Positions 43,601 to 50,416 of a stretch of DNA of 64,000 bases are shown in pieces. The notes below the pieces were generated by a model that saw nothing but the letters and a program-made list of their open reading frames with translations, did not search any database and was not told the DNA's origin. Numbering within the stretch: position 1 is the first letter of the stretch; the number at the start of each line of letters is the position of its first letter. The stretch comes from a virus, in the IMG/VR virus record IMGVR_UViG_3300036790_000500, positions 43,054 through 107,053 of that record; one strand, given 5' to 3'. The position numbers and the translations under genes were made by a program.

Positions 43601-44433
43601 AGTCGACCCTGGCGCAGGAGGACGTGAGATTCGCCAAGACGATTGAGCGCATCCAGTCCCTCTTCGTCTCCGAGTTGAACAAGATTGCCATCATTCACCT
43701 CTATCTGCTCGGCTATCAGGGCTCGGACCTGACGAACTTCGACATCACGCTGGCCTCCCCGTCGACGGTGGCAGAGCAACAGAAGTTGGAGTTGTGGCGG
43801 ATGAAGCTTGAGGTCGCGGGGATGGCCCAGGAGGGCGTCTTCGACCGCAACTTCGTGTATCGCAAGATATTCAGTCTAAACGACAAGCAGATTGCGGCCA
43901 TCAAGGACGGCAAGCGGACCGACAAACTGGAGGACGCCCTCCTGGAGTCGATTCAGGCGCCGCCGCCCCCCGGCGGTGAGCCCCCTCCGGCCGGCGGTCC
44001 TGAGCCCGAGCCGGCCGCTCCGGGAGCGGACGAGTTGCCGAACACCCTCGGCGGTCCCGCTCCCGGCGAGGGAGGTGGCGGAGGCGGTGAGCCGCCGCCG
44101 GTCACCGCCGGTCTCTCTCTCCCCGGCTCCGTGATGGCCGAGGCCAAGTTCAACCGCGGCTCGACCGGCAACCGGGCCGAGTTGGCCGTCGACAGGGGCC
44201 GCAACCTCTTCTCGACCGGTGAGGACCCCCTGAAACTGACCTTCGGGACCGAGAAGCAGACCGCGTCCGACCCGTACGACCGCCGAACCCGCAACCGCGG
44301 AATCACCCGACCGTTCTCCGAGACGTCCGCGGAACCGGACTTCGATGAGATGCCCGGCTCGTCCCAGGTGGACGAGGTTGAGGAGATGTTGCAGAAAGTT
44401 TCAGAGTGGCTTAACCGCCGAGACGGTCGCTGA
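40684..44433 (+). CDS. gp20: Portal protein gp20 interrupted by two inteins
   Basis: The 1249-residue precursor contains two inteins (349 and 279 residues). Removing them leaves about 621 residues, close to other gp20-type portals. Joined exteins read LSRY-SDYNEMEYTPELHSALDIYSDEA and LAGGQF-TGDIDDVRYIQSKMFAAIKIPRAYLG, the conserved portal core (GG...GxxDDVxYxxxKxxxAxxxP), so both insertions lie in conserved portal sites. Between them are FNAWSWMRHFCKFGDFVLFVD and VFHIEVANTPPDQ. After residue 1085 the tail is Pro/Gly-rich and variable. The portal forms the dodecameric DNA gate and packaging motor dock. Splicing is required for function. Confidence 0.9.
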   Translation: MAGEETVWRRLTRLFRSGPIVRHKIANGERLQEPQGTARAFKKELSSLYVRALASYANYERLSRYCVTGDTLVAVNLEEGNIRIDELVQRVANGEDIRVFSYDNSRDELVATPIERAVCNGEREVCEVELDDGSVIRCTPDHRFMLRDGTYREAKDLTPSTALMPFHRKEWGGKRGEYRYVYSYSRGWVPEHVIVAESVTGERYVREGGIHIHHKNFKHRDNRADNLQPLPAADHLALHARINNKRFEDPTEREKQAEHARRRWATGGDLRTSQENGSIVSERGREAHRAWMVDFNKKNKPGTGNAGRTDQVGLDNANADKSLTYQTICDAYRPNMELSTLCSQVGASRYKVLKRLKWAGFQSFDDFEENYTNHKVVAVRMTGAVEKVYDLTVAPHHNFAISSQSGKSLIIIHNSDYNEMEYTPELHSALDIYSDEATVKNDDGNVVEVTSRNAEIKEVLETLFFDILNLNFNAWSWMRHFCKFGDFVLFVDADEEHGILNLVPIPINEIEREEGFDAKDPLAVRFRWLTRGNTILENWQVVHFRLLGNDAYLPYGSSVLEPARRIWRQLILIEDAMLVYRVVRSPERRVFHIEVANTPPDQIDAFIEQVKTQLKRNTIVDNETGRVDLRYNPLSVEEDYFLPKRGDVQSQIDTLAGGQFPVRRDTLIPLLDGRLITIEQLAAEYDDGKENWVHSVKSGSNAFVPGKVVWCGRNYACDRLHRVWLDDGSYVDMAPEHPIVMRDGSSKRADEVKPGESVMPFRCRREWLGDHDYEMVQDTADDTWKFIHRQVAGPHGISEAHLRSGEGAVALHHVDFNRFNNRPDNLRWMGRLEHIRLHGENAARNLHTPEMDAENAQRMIEYNRSPEGRAARAARDFLDVTPANHTVLRVEILDGVTDDVFCMTVVGPDGEDDRHNFAVVTRLQDGSIPSNWGGLFVKNTGDIDDVRYIQSKMFAAIKIPRAYLGYEDQIGSKSTLAQEDVRFAKTIERIQSLFVSELNKIAIIHLYLLGYQGSDLTNFDITLASPSTVAEQQKLELWRMKLEVAGMAQEGVFDRNFVYRKIFSLNDKQIAAIKDGKRTDKLEDALLESIQAPPPPGGEPPPAGGPEPEPAAPGADELPNTLGGPAPGEGGGGGGEPPPVTAGLSLPGSVMAEAKFNRGSTGNRAELAVDRGRNLFSTGEDPLKLTFGTEKQTASDPYDRRTRNRGITRPFSETSAEPDFDEMPGSSQVDEVEEMLQKVSEWLNRRDGR
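40879..41925 (+). mobile_element. Intein 1 in the portal, class 1 with HNH endonuclease
   Basis: 349 residues from Cys66 (CVTGDTLVAV, block A) to Asn414 (IIIHN, block G with penultimate His), with Ser as +1 extein residue. Block B is CTPDHRFMLRDG (TxxH) and block F is KVYDLTVAPHHNFAIS. All residues for standard Cys-initiated splicing are present. In the middle, IHIHHKNFKHRDNRADNLQPL followed by DHLALH is an HNH homing endonuclease motif of the HxxN...H type, so this intein may be mobile. The DNA near the 3' junction is AT-rich (TTTAATAATAATCC). Placement is between conserved portal residues Tyr and Ser. Confidence 0.9.
42664..43500 (+). mobile_element. Intein 2 in the portal, atypical, with HNH endonuclease
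   Basis: 279 residues from Pro661 (PVRRDTLIPLLDG, block A) to Asn939 (GLFVKN, block G), followed by Thr. Block A has no Cys or Ser at position 1. Block B reads MAPEHPIVMRDG (Ala in the Thr position). Block F is DVFCMTVVGPDG...RHNFAV with Cys at F:4. The penultimate residue is Lys, not His. The Cys in block F is the nucleophile position of class 3 inteins, though the class 3 Trp after the block B His is not seen. VALHHVDFNRFNNRPDNLRWM followed by EHIRLH is an HNH motif. The exact N-boundary (Pro661) was set by aligning with portal GG...GDIDDV. Confidence 0.82.
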
Positions 44434-44459
44434 GCATAGGTACGAACGGAGGAATTGAG

Positions 44460-45308
44460 ATGCGGAAGCTGTCTCACAACAAGCGCAGGAACGTCGGACT
44501 CGTCTACGAGTTCCTTTCAAGGGTCGTGACTGAGGCCGTCATGGCCAAGGACCAGTCCCGAACGGCGGCGGCTCTGGCCATCGTCTCGGAGCACCTCGCA
44601 GAGGGGTGCCCGCTCTATTCGGAACTCTCCCTGCATCGACAGGTGATGGAGACCAAGGGCGTCTCCGAGCGTCTCGCTAGACGCATCGTGGATGAACTGA
44701 AGGCCGCCGGCGTGCGAACGTCCGCGGCCCGGCCCATCCTTGAGCGAGCAAAGACCGAACTCATCCATGAAATGAACCGGGCCCTCGGTCGAGAGGTCTT
44801 CGACCGATATCGCATCCCGGACTACACGGCACACGCGTCCGTGAGCATCCTGATGACTCGCGGCATGTCCGGGCGCATCGATGAGGGCGTCGACCTGGCC
44901 CGGGTCGAGGACCACCTCCTCGAGTACCTGACTCGACCTGCGAGTGAGGCCGTTCGATACGACCCCGATGCCTCGCTGTATGCCTACAAGACCGCCGTCG
45001 GTCTCTTCGAGCAGGAGTTCGGGCGGGAGTTGACCTCCGCGCAGGCCGAGTTGCTTCAGGAGTACGTTCGCGTGAGCCTCGGCGGCAACCCGGCTCCATT
45101 CGAGCGGACGTTCGAGCGGCAGCGCCGGCACCTCCATGAGGCCCTTCGGACCAGGCGGACCGACGACGTCTTCCGCGACGACGCCGAGATGGCCACCCGT
45201 CTCGACGAGGCCCTTGCTGAACTCGATGGGCTGCGTCCGTCCGTCGACGACGAGGCCGTCGAGAGCCTCCTTCTCTTTCACAATCTGCACCGTGAGGTCT
45301 TCTCCTGA
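44460..45308 (+). CDS. Head-operon helical protein (possible prohead core component)
   Basis: 282 residues with a strong GGAGGAATTG Shine-Dalgarno before ATG 44460. It is almost all helical, starting MRKLSHNKRRNVGLVYEFLSRVVTEAVMAKDQSRTAAALAIVSEHLAEGCPLYSEL. Similar proteins follow the portal in several large T4-like phages, without a known function. Position between portal and gp21 suggests an internal core or scaffolding protein. Confidence 0.6.
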   Translation: MRKLSHNKRRNVGLVYEFLSRVVTEAVMAKDQSRTAAALAIVSEHLAEGCPLYSELSLHRQVMETKGVSERLARRIVDELKAAGVRTSAARPILERAKTELIHEMNRALGREVFDRYRIPDYTAHASVSILMTRGMSGRIDEGVDLARVEDHLLEYLTRPASEAVRYDPDASLYAYKTAVGLFEQEFGRELTSAQAELLQEYVRVSLGGNPAPFERTFERQRRHLHEALRTRRTDDVFRDDAEMATRLDEALAELDGLRPSVDDEAVESLLLFHNLHREVFS

Positions 45309-46762
45309 TGAGCAAGAACAACAAGAATGAGGCGCCCATGAACTGGGACGTCTCCGACACCCCGGAGGAGCCGATGCAGTCGCGTGACCCGCGCAAGGCC
45401 CCGCCGATTCCCGTCCGCGTTACCCACGTGAAGGACGCCTCCGGTCGCCCCGTGAAGCCGCCGAAGTTCCTGCCGGGGGCGACCAACGCCCCGTACACTC
45501 GGACCCGTCAGGAGGCCCGCGCCGGCACCGCCACGCTCGCTCCCACCGGCACCGACCAGACCCCGCCGCCGGGCTCGTCCAACAGCCAAGGGGGTCGGAC
45601 GTGGATGGTCACCGTTCCCGGCCTCGGTGAGTACCGCGTCGAGGACGCCGGCACGGCCGAGGAGGCCAAGCAGGGCCTTGCCACCTGGTTCCAGGAGGAC
45701 CAGGAGCAGGGACAGGCCCGCTACCTCGACCCGAAGCGCTTCACCGTTCGTCCGGCGATGGCCGGCGAGGGAGTTGGGGCCGCAGCCATGGGCGGACAGG
45801 CCCAGACCGCTAGTCCCGATGAGGCCTATGAGGCTCGACTCAAGGAGGCGATTCGCGCCCACGTTCGTGAGGTCGTTCGCAAGAAGGCCGGCGGCGGCGG
45901 GTACGTCCTCTACGGTCCGAACAAGGGCAAGAAGAAGAACCCCAAGCCCGCCGGTGAGTTCCCGACGCGCCTCGCCGCCAAGCGCGCTGAACTCGCCCGT
46001 TTTCCACCCAAGGACCCTGAGCAGTTGAAGAAGATGCGCTCGCGCCTCGATAAACTCAACAAGGACCCGAAGAAGCGCGCCGCGGCTGAACTCAAGGACC
46101 TGACCGGGCGAAAGGCCGCCAAAAAGAGCGGCTCACCGGCCGGGTCCCGGAAGAAGAAGACCGAGGCCATCGTCCGAATGATGGTTCGAGACATCCAGGA
46201 ACGCCTCTTCCGTGACGAGGAGGTCCCGGGTTCGCCGTGGGACGAGCGGATTGATTCGCTGCATCCCGAGGCGCTCGCCTCGGACAAGAAGTTGGCGGCC
46301 CATCACAAGAACATGGAGACCGCCTCAATCGGTGCCCTCGGTGACGCCCACAAGTCCCTGGCCAAGGCCCTGCGCGGCATGGCCAAGGTTCACCCCGGCG
46401 ACGTGGCCCATGACCCGGAGCGTCGGAAGACGTTCATGCCGGTCAACCTGGACGTCGACGGCGATGAGATTGGACCCATTCACCTCTACGTCGACGGCGG
46501 CCACGTGAAGATTGAGATGTCACCGGACGCCCGTGAGGCAATCGGAAAGCTTGAGCCTCCGCAGGCCCGGGACCTCCGTGGAGGCCTGATGTCGTTCGAG
46601 GAGGACTACCTTCCGAGAATCGATAGGGCGAAGAAGGCCTGGAACGAGCGCGACGCGTACCTCGACAAGATGCACGGCAAACTGAAGAAGCAGGTCGGCG
46701 GCATGTCGGACGTGGAGTCCCACCTGGCTCGCCAACTTCTGAACAAGAACCGGAGGCGCTGA
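45308..46762 (+). CDS. Lys/Pro-rich head protein with GxVLY...FPT motif
   Basis: 484 residues. The N-terminal 100 are disordered (Pro, Thr, Ser, charged). GYVLYGPNKGKKKNPKPAG EFPTRLAAKRAELARF resembles a short motif found in head-associated proteins of T4-like phages. It is followed by a Lys-rich segment (KKMRSRLDKLNKDPKKRAAAELKDLTGRKAAKKSGS) that could bind DNA, and a helical C-terminus. It may be an internal head or core protein processed by gp21. Overlap with the preceding gene is TGATG. Confidence 0.5.
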   Translation: MSKNNKNEAPMNWDVSDTPEEPMQSRDPRKAPPIPVRVTHVKDASGRPVKPPKFLPGATNAPYTRTRQEARAGTATLAPTGTDQTPPPGSSNSQGGRTWMVTVPGLGEYRVEDAGTAEEAKQGLATWFQEDQEQGQARYLDPKRFTVRPAMAGEGVGAAAMGGQAQTASPDEAYEARLKEAIRAHVREVVRKKAGGGGYVLYGPNKGKKKNPKPAGEFPTRLAAKRAELARFPPKDPEQLKKMRSRLDKLNKDPKKRAAAELKDLTGRKAAKKSGSPAGSRKKKTEAIVRMMVRDIQERLFRDEEVPGSPWDERIDSLHPEALASDKKLAAHHKNMETASIGALGDAHKSLAKALRGMAKVHPGDVAHDPERRKTFMPVNLDVDGDEIGPIHLYVDGGHVKIEMSPDAREAIGKLEPPQARDLRGGLMSFEEDYLPRIDRAKKAWNERDAYLDKMHGKLKKQVGGMSDVESHLARQLLNKNRRR

Positions 46763-46765
46763 GCA

Positions 46766-47371
46766 ATGGTCACCAACCGCCGAATCCTTCGTGAATGGGA
46801 GGCCTTGGTTCCCGACCGCGGCTTCATCGTGGAGTCGCGTGAGCAGAACAACGGTCGCCTGTTCCTCAGGGGGCCGATGCAGCGTGCCGAGGCCCCGAAC
46901 CAGAACAAGCGCATCTATCCCCGCAGCCTCCTCAGGCGTGAGTTCGAGAACTACCAGAAGCAGGTCCGGGAGGGACGGGCCACCGGTGAACTCGACCACC
47001 CTGAGACGTCAACGGTGAGCCTAGAGAAGGTCTCCCACGTCGTCCGGGAGATGGGATGGGAGGGCGACACCTGGGTCGGCCGAATTGAGGTCCTGCCGAC
47101 CCCCTGTGGGAAAATCGCCGAGACGTTAATCGAGTCCGGCATCACCCTCGGCATCTCTAGCCGAGGCGTCGGCAGCACGAGCACGAATGAGTCCGGTCTC
47201 GACATGGTGCAGGACGACTTCACCCTCGTAACCTTTGACCTCGTGCAGGAGCCGAGCACCCACGGTGCCTTCATGACCCTGGGTGAGTCCGTCGACCGGA
47301 GCGGAGGTCCGGTCCTGAGTCGCGCCGACCGCATCAATCGCGTGTTGAATGACATTAGGAGTCGCAAGTGA
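46766..47371 (+). CDS. gp21: Prohead core protease gp21
   Basis: 201 residues of the S78/herpes assemblin-type serine protease fold. GELDHPE (residues 74-80) carries the catalytic His78, GISSRGVGS (129-137) carries the nucleophile Ser, and DFTLVTFDLVQEPS is the conserved late block. GRLFLRGPMQRAEAPNQNKRIYP is the N-terminal family signature. It digests the scaffold and trims capsid proteins before packaging. T4 gp21 is 212 residues. Its end overlaps the next ORF by GTGA. Confidence 0.9.
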   Translation: MVTNRRILREWEALVPDRGFIVESREQNNGRLFLRGPMQRAEAPNQNKRIYPRSLLRREFENYQKQVREGRATGELDHPETSTVSLEKVSHVVREMGWEGDTWVGRIEVLPTPCGKIAETLIESGITLGISSRGVGSTSTNESGLDMVQDDFTLVTFDLVQEPSTHGAFMTLGESVDRSGGPVLSRADRINRVLNDIRSRK

Positions 47372-47976
47372 GCCAGCCCGCCAAGGCCCTTCGTGAGGCA
47401 ATCGATAGGATGGTTCGTGAGTCCCTCGAGCGTCTTCTGCCCGAGGTGATGAACGAGGTCCTGCTCCGCGCCATCGCCAACTCCGGTGTCATGACCGAGC
47501 GACGGGAGCCGGCTTCCCGTCAACCCCCGGTGCGTCCGCAGGCCCGTCGCTCTTCGCAGCAGCAGAAGCCGCGCCGCCCCGACCTGAGCGGCTACCTCGA
47601 TGAGTCCGCCGGCGCGGACTTCTATGAGCGGGCCGTCTCGCGGATGCCGCAGCGTGACGACGACGCGACTGAGGAGACGGTGAGTGAGGAGCGGCAAGCC
47701 CCGTCACTGTCCTCCCGTCTCAACTCGCTTCCTCCTGAACTTCGGGAGATGGCCGAGGACATGGACCTCTCCGCCGACACGGACTTCGGCTCAGTCGACC
47801 CGAGTCCGGTGGCCGCTGGGAAGTCGATAGGGCTCGACTTCTCCGCGATGAAGCGGACGATTAACATGACGGAGGGCTCGAAGGGACCGGCCCTTGACCC
47901 ACGAGCGAAGGCCAAGTTCGAGGAACAACGAATCGCTCGCATGCGCGCGGAGCTTGACGGTGGAAAACAGGTCTAA
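47368..47976 (+). CDS. Head-operon protein of unknown function (202 aa)
   Basis: 202 residues from GTG 47368. A helical N-terminus (AKALREAIDRMVRESLERLLPEVMNEVLLRAI) is followed by a Gln/Arg/Pro-rich linker (PPVRPQARRSSQQQKPRRP), an acidic segment and a basic tail. Low-complexity linkers and acidic/basic alternation suit an internal core or gp21 substrate. No family recognised. Confidence 0.5.
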   Translation: MSQPAKALREAIDRMVRESLERLLPEVMNEVLLRAIANSGVMTERREPASRQPPVRPQARRSSQQQKPRRPDLSGYLDESAGADFYERAVSRMPQRDDDATEETVSEERQAPSLSSRLNSLPPELREMAEDMDLSADTDFGSVDPSPVAAGKSIGLDFSAMKRTINMTEGSKGPALDPRAKAKFEEQRIARMRAELDGGKQV

Positions 47977-48562
47977 GACGCTCTCCCTGCTGCGAGAGGC
48001 GTTCCTGGCCGAGGACCCATCGGGTTACAGCCAGGCCCAGGCCCACCCCGAGCCGATGGACCCGAACGACCGACTTAGGCAACAGACCCAGGCCCGGTCC
48101 GGAGACTATCCGTACGACATGCCCGTGATGTACGGCCGCGACGTGGGCACCGACATGGGTGGCGCGGCCTACCAGTTGCCCGCACCCGACGGCAAGCCCC
48201 CCGTGCCGCAGCATCGGAAGGCCAGCGACTGGCAGCCGAAGGACGCCTACGGCCTCCAAAGCGGCCAGGAGAACGAGGACCGCGGCTACGACGCCCTGGA
48301 CCCCGACGTCGGCCGCTCCGACTACTACGAGCCCGGGAGCCAGGCCGACGACGCCGCCGAGTTCGGCTACGGTAAGCACGGATTGGGCGGCGACGGCCTC
48401 GGCCTGGAGGACTACTTCCCGGCCCACGCCACGCACAAGAGCCTGAGCGACTTCCTTGACTCGGAACCCGACCACGACGGCGGGGACCGGGACGAGCGGA
48501 CTACTTACGACGAATGGATTGAGGAGATGTCCGTCAGTCCCGAGGAGATTCCCAGCACATGA
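47960..48562 (+). CDS. Asp/Gly/Tyr-rich head-operon protein (200 aa)
   Basis: 200 residues if started at GTG 47960 (GGAG 7 bases upstream, overlapping the previous gene by 17 bases); earlier in-frame starts lie deeper inside that gene. Composition is hydrophilic and acidic (DPNDRLRQQTQARSGDYPYD, GYDALDPDVGRSDYYEPGSQADDAAEFGYG), probably disordered. It ends in ATGA overlap. Probably an internal or scaffold-associated head protein; function unknown. Confidence 0.5.
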   Translation: MENRSKTLSLLREAFLAEDPSGYSQAQAHPEPMDPNDRLRQQTQARSGDYPYDMPVMYGRDVGTDMGGAAYQLPAPDGKPPVPQHRKASDWQPKDAYGLQSGQENEDRGYDALDPDVGRSDYYEPGSQADDAAEFGYGKHGLGGDGLGLEDYFPAHATHKSLSDFLDSEPDHDGGDRDERTTYDEWIEEMSVSPEEIPST

Positions 48563-49077
48563 AGGTCACCATCACTGAGTTCCGCTCCCTCCTCGCTGAG
48601 GCCGTTCGGCAGGTAGTCGCAGAGGCGAAGAGGAAGCCGAAACTGCACGCCCCTCGTTCCGAGGAGTCAATCGCTGACGAACGGGACCGGCAACTTCGCG
48701 GACTTCCGGGCTTCCATCACTCCGAGCCGAACAGTTTCGCCAAGCCGCTCGGCAAGCGTAACATCGTAAAGCGCCAGGGAGCCGCGGGAATGGGCAATTG
48801 GACCTCTGAGGCGCTCGAGCCCAGTGGCGGCTCCGTCAAGAGCAAGGCCCAGGAACTAATGGCCTTCTGTAAGTGGTCAGGCATGGACCAGAGGAAGGCC
48901 ACGGAGTACGTCGCGAGGTACCTGAAGCAGAACTCCCCGTTGGTCAATCCCGAAGACAACGGCTTGGACGACCCCCAGGACCTCGGCATCGAATCGACGC
49001 CGATGGCCAACGAGGGGCTCAAGGCCTTGGTGCGCATGGTCGTTGACGAGGAAGTCCGGGTCAAGCGTGGACGTTAA
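48559..49077 (+). CDS. Head-operon protein of unknown function (172 aa)
   Basis: 172 residues. The N-terminus (VTITEFRSLLAEAVRQVVAEAKRKPK) is an amphipathic basic helix of the kind found at the start of prohead core proteins. The middle is polar; FCKWSGMDQRKATEYVARYLK is a helical C-terminal part, ending ALVRMVVDEEVRVKRGR. It overlaps the bS21 gene by 11 bases. Confidence 0.5.
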   Translation: MKVTITEFRSLLAEAVRQVVAEAKRKPKLHAPRSEESIADERDRQLRGLPGFHHSEPNSFAKPLGKRNIVKRQGAAGMGNWTSEALEPSGGSVKSKAQELMAFCKWSGMDQRKATEYVARYLKQNSPLVNPEDNGLDDPQDLGIESTPMANEGLKALVRMVVDEEVRVKRGR

Positions 49078-49261
49078 GCCCTTCAGGCCGGTCCAAGTGA
49101 CCACCGAGGAGTGCGACGGCTCCTTTGATAGGATGCTCCGTCGCTTCATCCGGCGCAGTCGGGAGTCCGGCGTGATGGAGGAACTGCGGGACCGCCGCGG
49201 CTTCGTGAAGCCGTCCCAACGCCGTCGCCGGCGTCCCAAAACCCGTCCCGCGGGTCGATAA
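49067..49261 (+). CDS. rpsU-like: Ribosomal protein bS21-like protein
   Basis: 64 residues from GTG 49067. FDRMLRRFIRRSRESGVMEELRDRRGFVKPSQRRRRR matches the bS21 pattern FDxALRRFKRxxEKAGVLxExRRRexyEKPxxxRKR in order and spacing, including the basic tail (QRRRRRPKTRPAGR). The N-terminus (VDVKPFRPVQVTTEE) replaces the short bacterial start. bS21 sits at the 16S 3' end near the anti-Shine-Dalgarno and helps initiation. Phage-encoded bS21 is known from large uncultivated phages. Here it lies in the head operon 32 bases before the scaffold gene. By the family's role it could favour late phage mRNAs; that is inference. Confidence 0.82.
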   Translation: MDVKPFRPVQVTTEECDGSFDRMLRRFIRRSRESGVMEELRDRRGFVKPSQRRRRRPKTRPAGR

Positions 49262-49270
49262 CTGTCGGAG

Positions 49271-49282
49271 CGTCTTTTTAGG
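49271..49282 (+). promoter_or_regulatory. Candidate late promoter motif (CGTCTTTTTAGG)
   Basis: A weaker member of the motif set, in the 32-base gap between bS21 and the scaffold gene, 23 bases before ATG 49294. It would give separate, strong expression of scaffold and major capsid. It keeps the central TTTTTA but not the CTA. Confidence 0.25.
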
Positions 49283-49293
49283 ACCCAGAACCA

Positions 49294-50376
49294 ATGAGCA
49301 TCGTCAAGAACGCCGTCAAGGAGTCGAAGGACGTCGCCCGCCTCGCGGTCGATGCGGCCAAGAACGAACTCATCGAGCAACTGACGCCGACGATTAAGCA
49401 AATCATCGACGGACAACTTCGAGCGGGAACGCTCGGTCGCGACGTCCTCGCCCTGGAGGGCGTGAACAGGATGCGACAGGCCGCCGACGGATACGGCGGC
49501 ATCTCTGACTTTGAAGAGGGCAAGGACATGAAGAACAAGAAGGATAAGATGGAGTCCGTTGCCGCCCTTTTCCCGGGCGTCACGGAGGTCTCCGACGTCG
49601 CCGAGTCCGAGGACATGGACGAGGCGGCCTGTGAGGACAACGACGACGGCCACGCCGACATGAAGGAGTCTGACGAGATGGGTAACGAGGGTGACGGCAT
49701 GGACGAGACGATTGAAATCTCGGAGTCGGAGTTGGACGCGATGTACGCGGAGGCCCTGCAACTCGAGGTCGACGTGTCCAAGGGCTTCAAGGACATGGCC
49801 AAGCCCCATGAACTCGGCGCCGGCGCGAAGTACAACAACACCACGGAGCCCGGCTCGCTCGAGAAGTTGAAGAGCGGCGAGCACGAGTGGGACGATGAAC
49901 TTCCCCCGCACAAGCAGGACTTCATCCCGGAGCAACTTCGGAACCTGGTCCGCAACGGTGTTGCGGAGAACAAGGCGCTGTCCGAGCAGAACGGTCAACT
50001 TCGTGAGATGGTGCGGAACCTCCACGGCAAACTCACGGAGATGAATCTGCTAAACAGCAAGATTCTCCACGTCAACAAGTTCATGACGGCGCACCGCCTC
50101 ACCGCGGAGCAGAAGAAGACCGTCATTGAGAGCATCGATAAGGGAAGCACGGTGAAGGAAGTCAAGAGCATCTACGGGATTCTCGAGAGTTCCTTCAAGT
50201 CGGCCGGAGCGGTAAACGAGTCCACCGCTCGCCGGGCCCCCCGTGCGGATTCCCAGAAGCGCCGCACGAGCGGCGCGCCCGACACCCGAGTCCTCCGTGA
50301 GTCGGCGGACAAGGCGGAGGGCCGCGGCTTCAGCCGCTGGCAGCACCTCGCCGGACTAACGAACGGCAAGGACTGA
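49294..50376 (+). CDS. gp22: Prohead scaffold/core protein gp22-like
   Basis: 360 residues located just before the major capsid gene, as in T4. It is acidic and helical: ESEDMDEAACEDNDDGHADMKESDEMGNEGDGMDETIEISESELDAMYAEALQLE, then a coiled coil (NKALSEQNGQLREMVRNLHGKLTEMNLLNSKILHVNKFM) and a C-terminal basic segment. LTAEQKKTVIESIDKGSTVKEVKSIYGIL is the conserved end of T4-like gp22. It would nucleate the prohead and be degraded by gp21. Confidence 0.78.
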   Translation: MSIVKNAVKESKDVARLAVDAAKNELIEQLTPTIKQIIDGQLRAGTLGRDVLALEGVNRMRQAADGYGGISDFEEGKDMKNKKDKMESVAALFPGVTEVSDVAESEDMDEAACEDNDDGHADMKESDEMGNEGDGMDETIEISESELDAMYAEALQLEVDVSKGFKDMAKPHELGAGAKYNNTTEPGSLEKLKSGEHEWDDELPPHKQDFIPEQLRNLVRNGVAENKALSEQNGQLREMVRNLHGKLTEMNLLNSKILHVNKFMTAHRLTAEQKKTVIESIDKGSTVKEVKSIYGILESSFKSAGAVNESTARRAPRADSQKRRTSGAPDTRVLRESADKAEGRGFSRWQHLAGLTNGKD

Positions 50377-50416
50377 ACCTCTACCCAGGACCGACTGAGA
50401 CTCAGGAGAACGAACA

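Noticed and set aside
48877-50025. A 382-codon antisense frame opposite the bS21 and scaffold genes
   Set aside because: Leu/Val/His/Arg-rich with no domain pattern; would run against the head operon with no promoter or ribosome-binding site.
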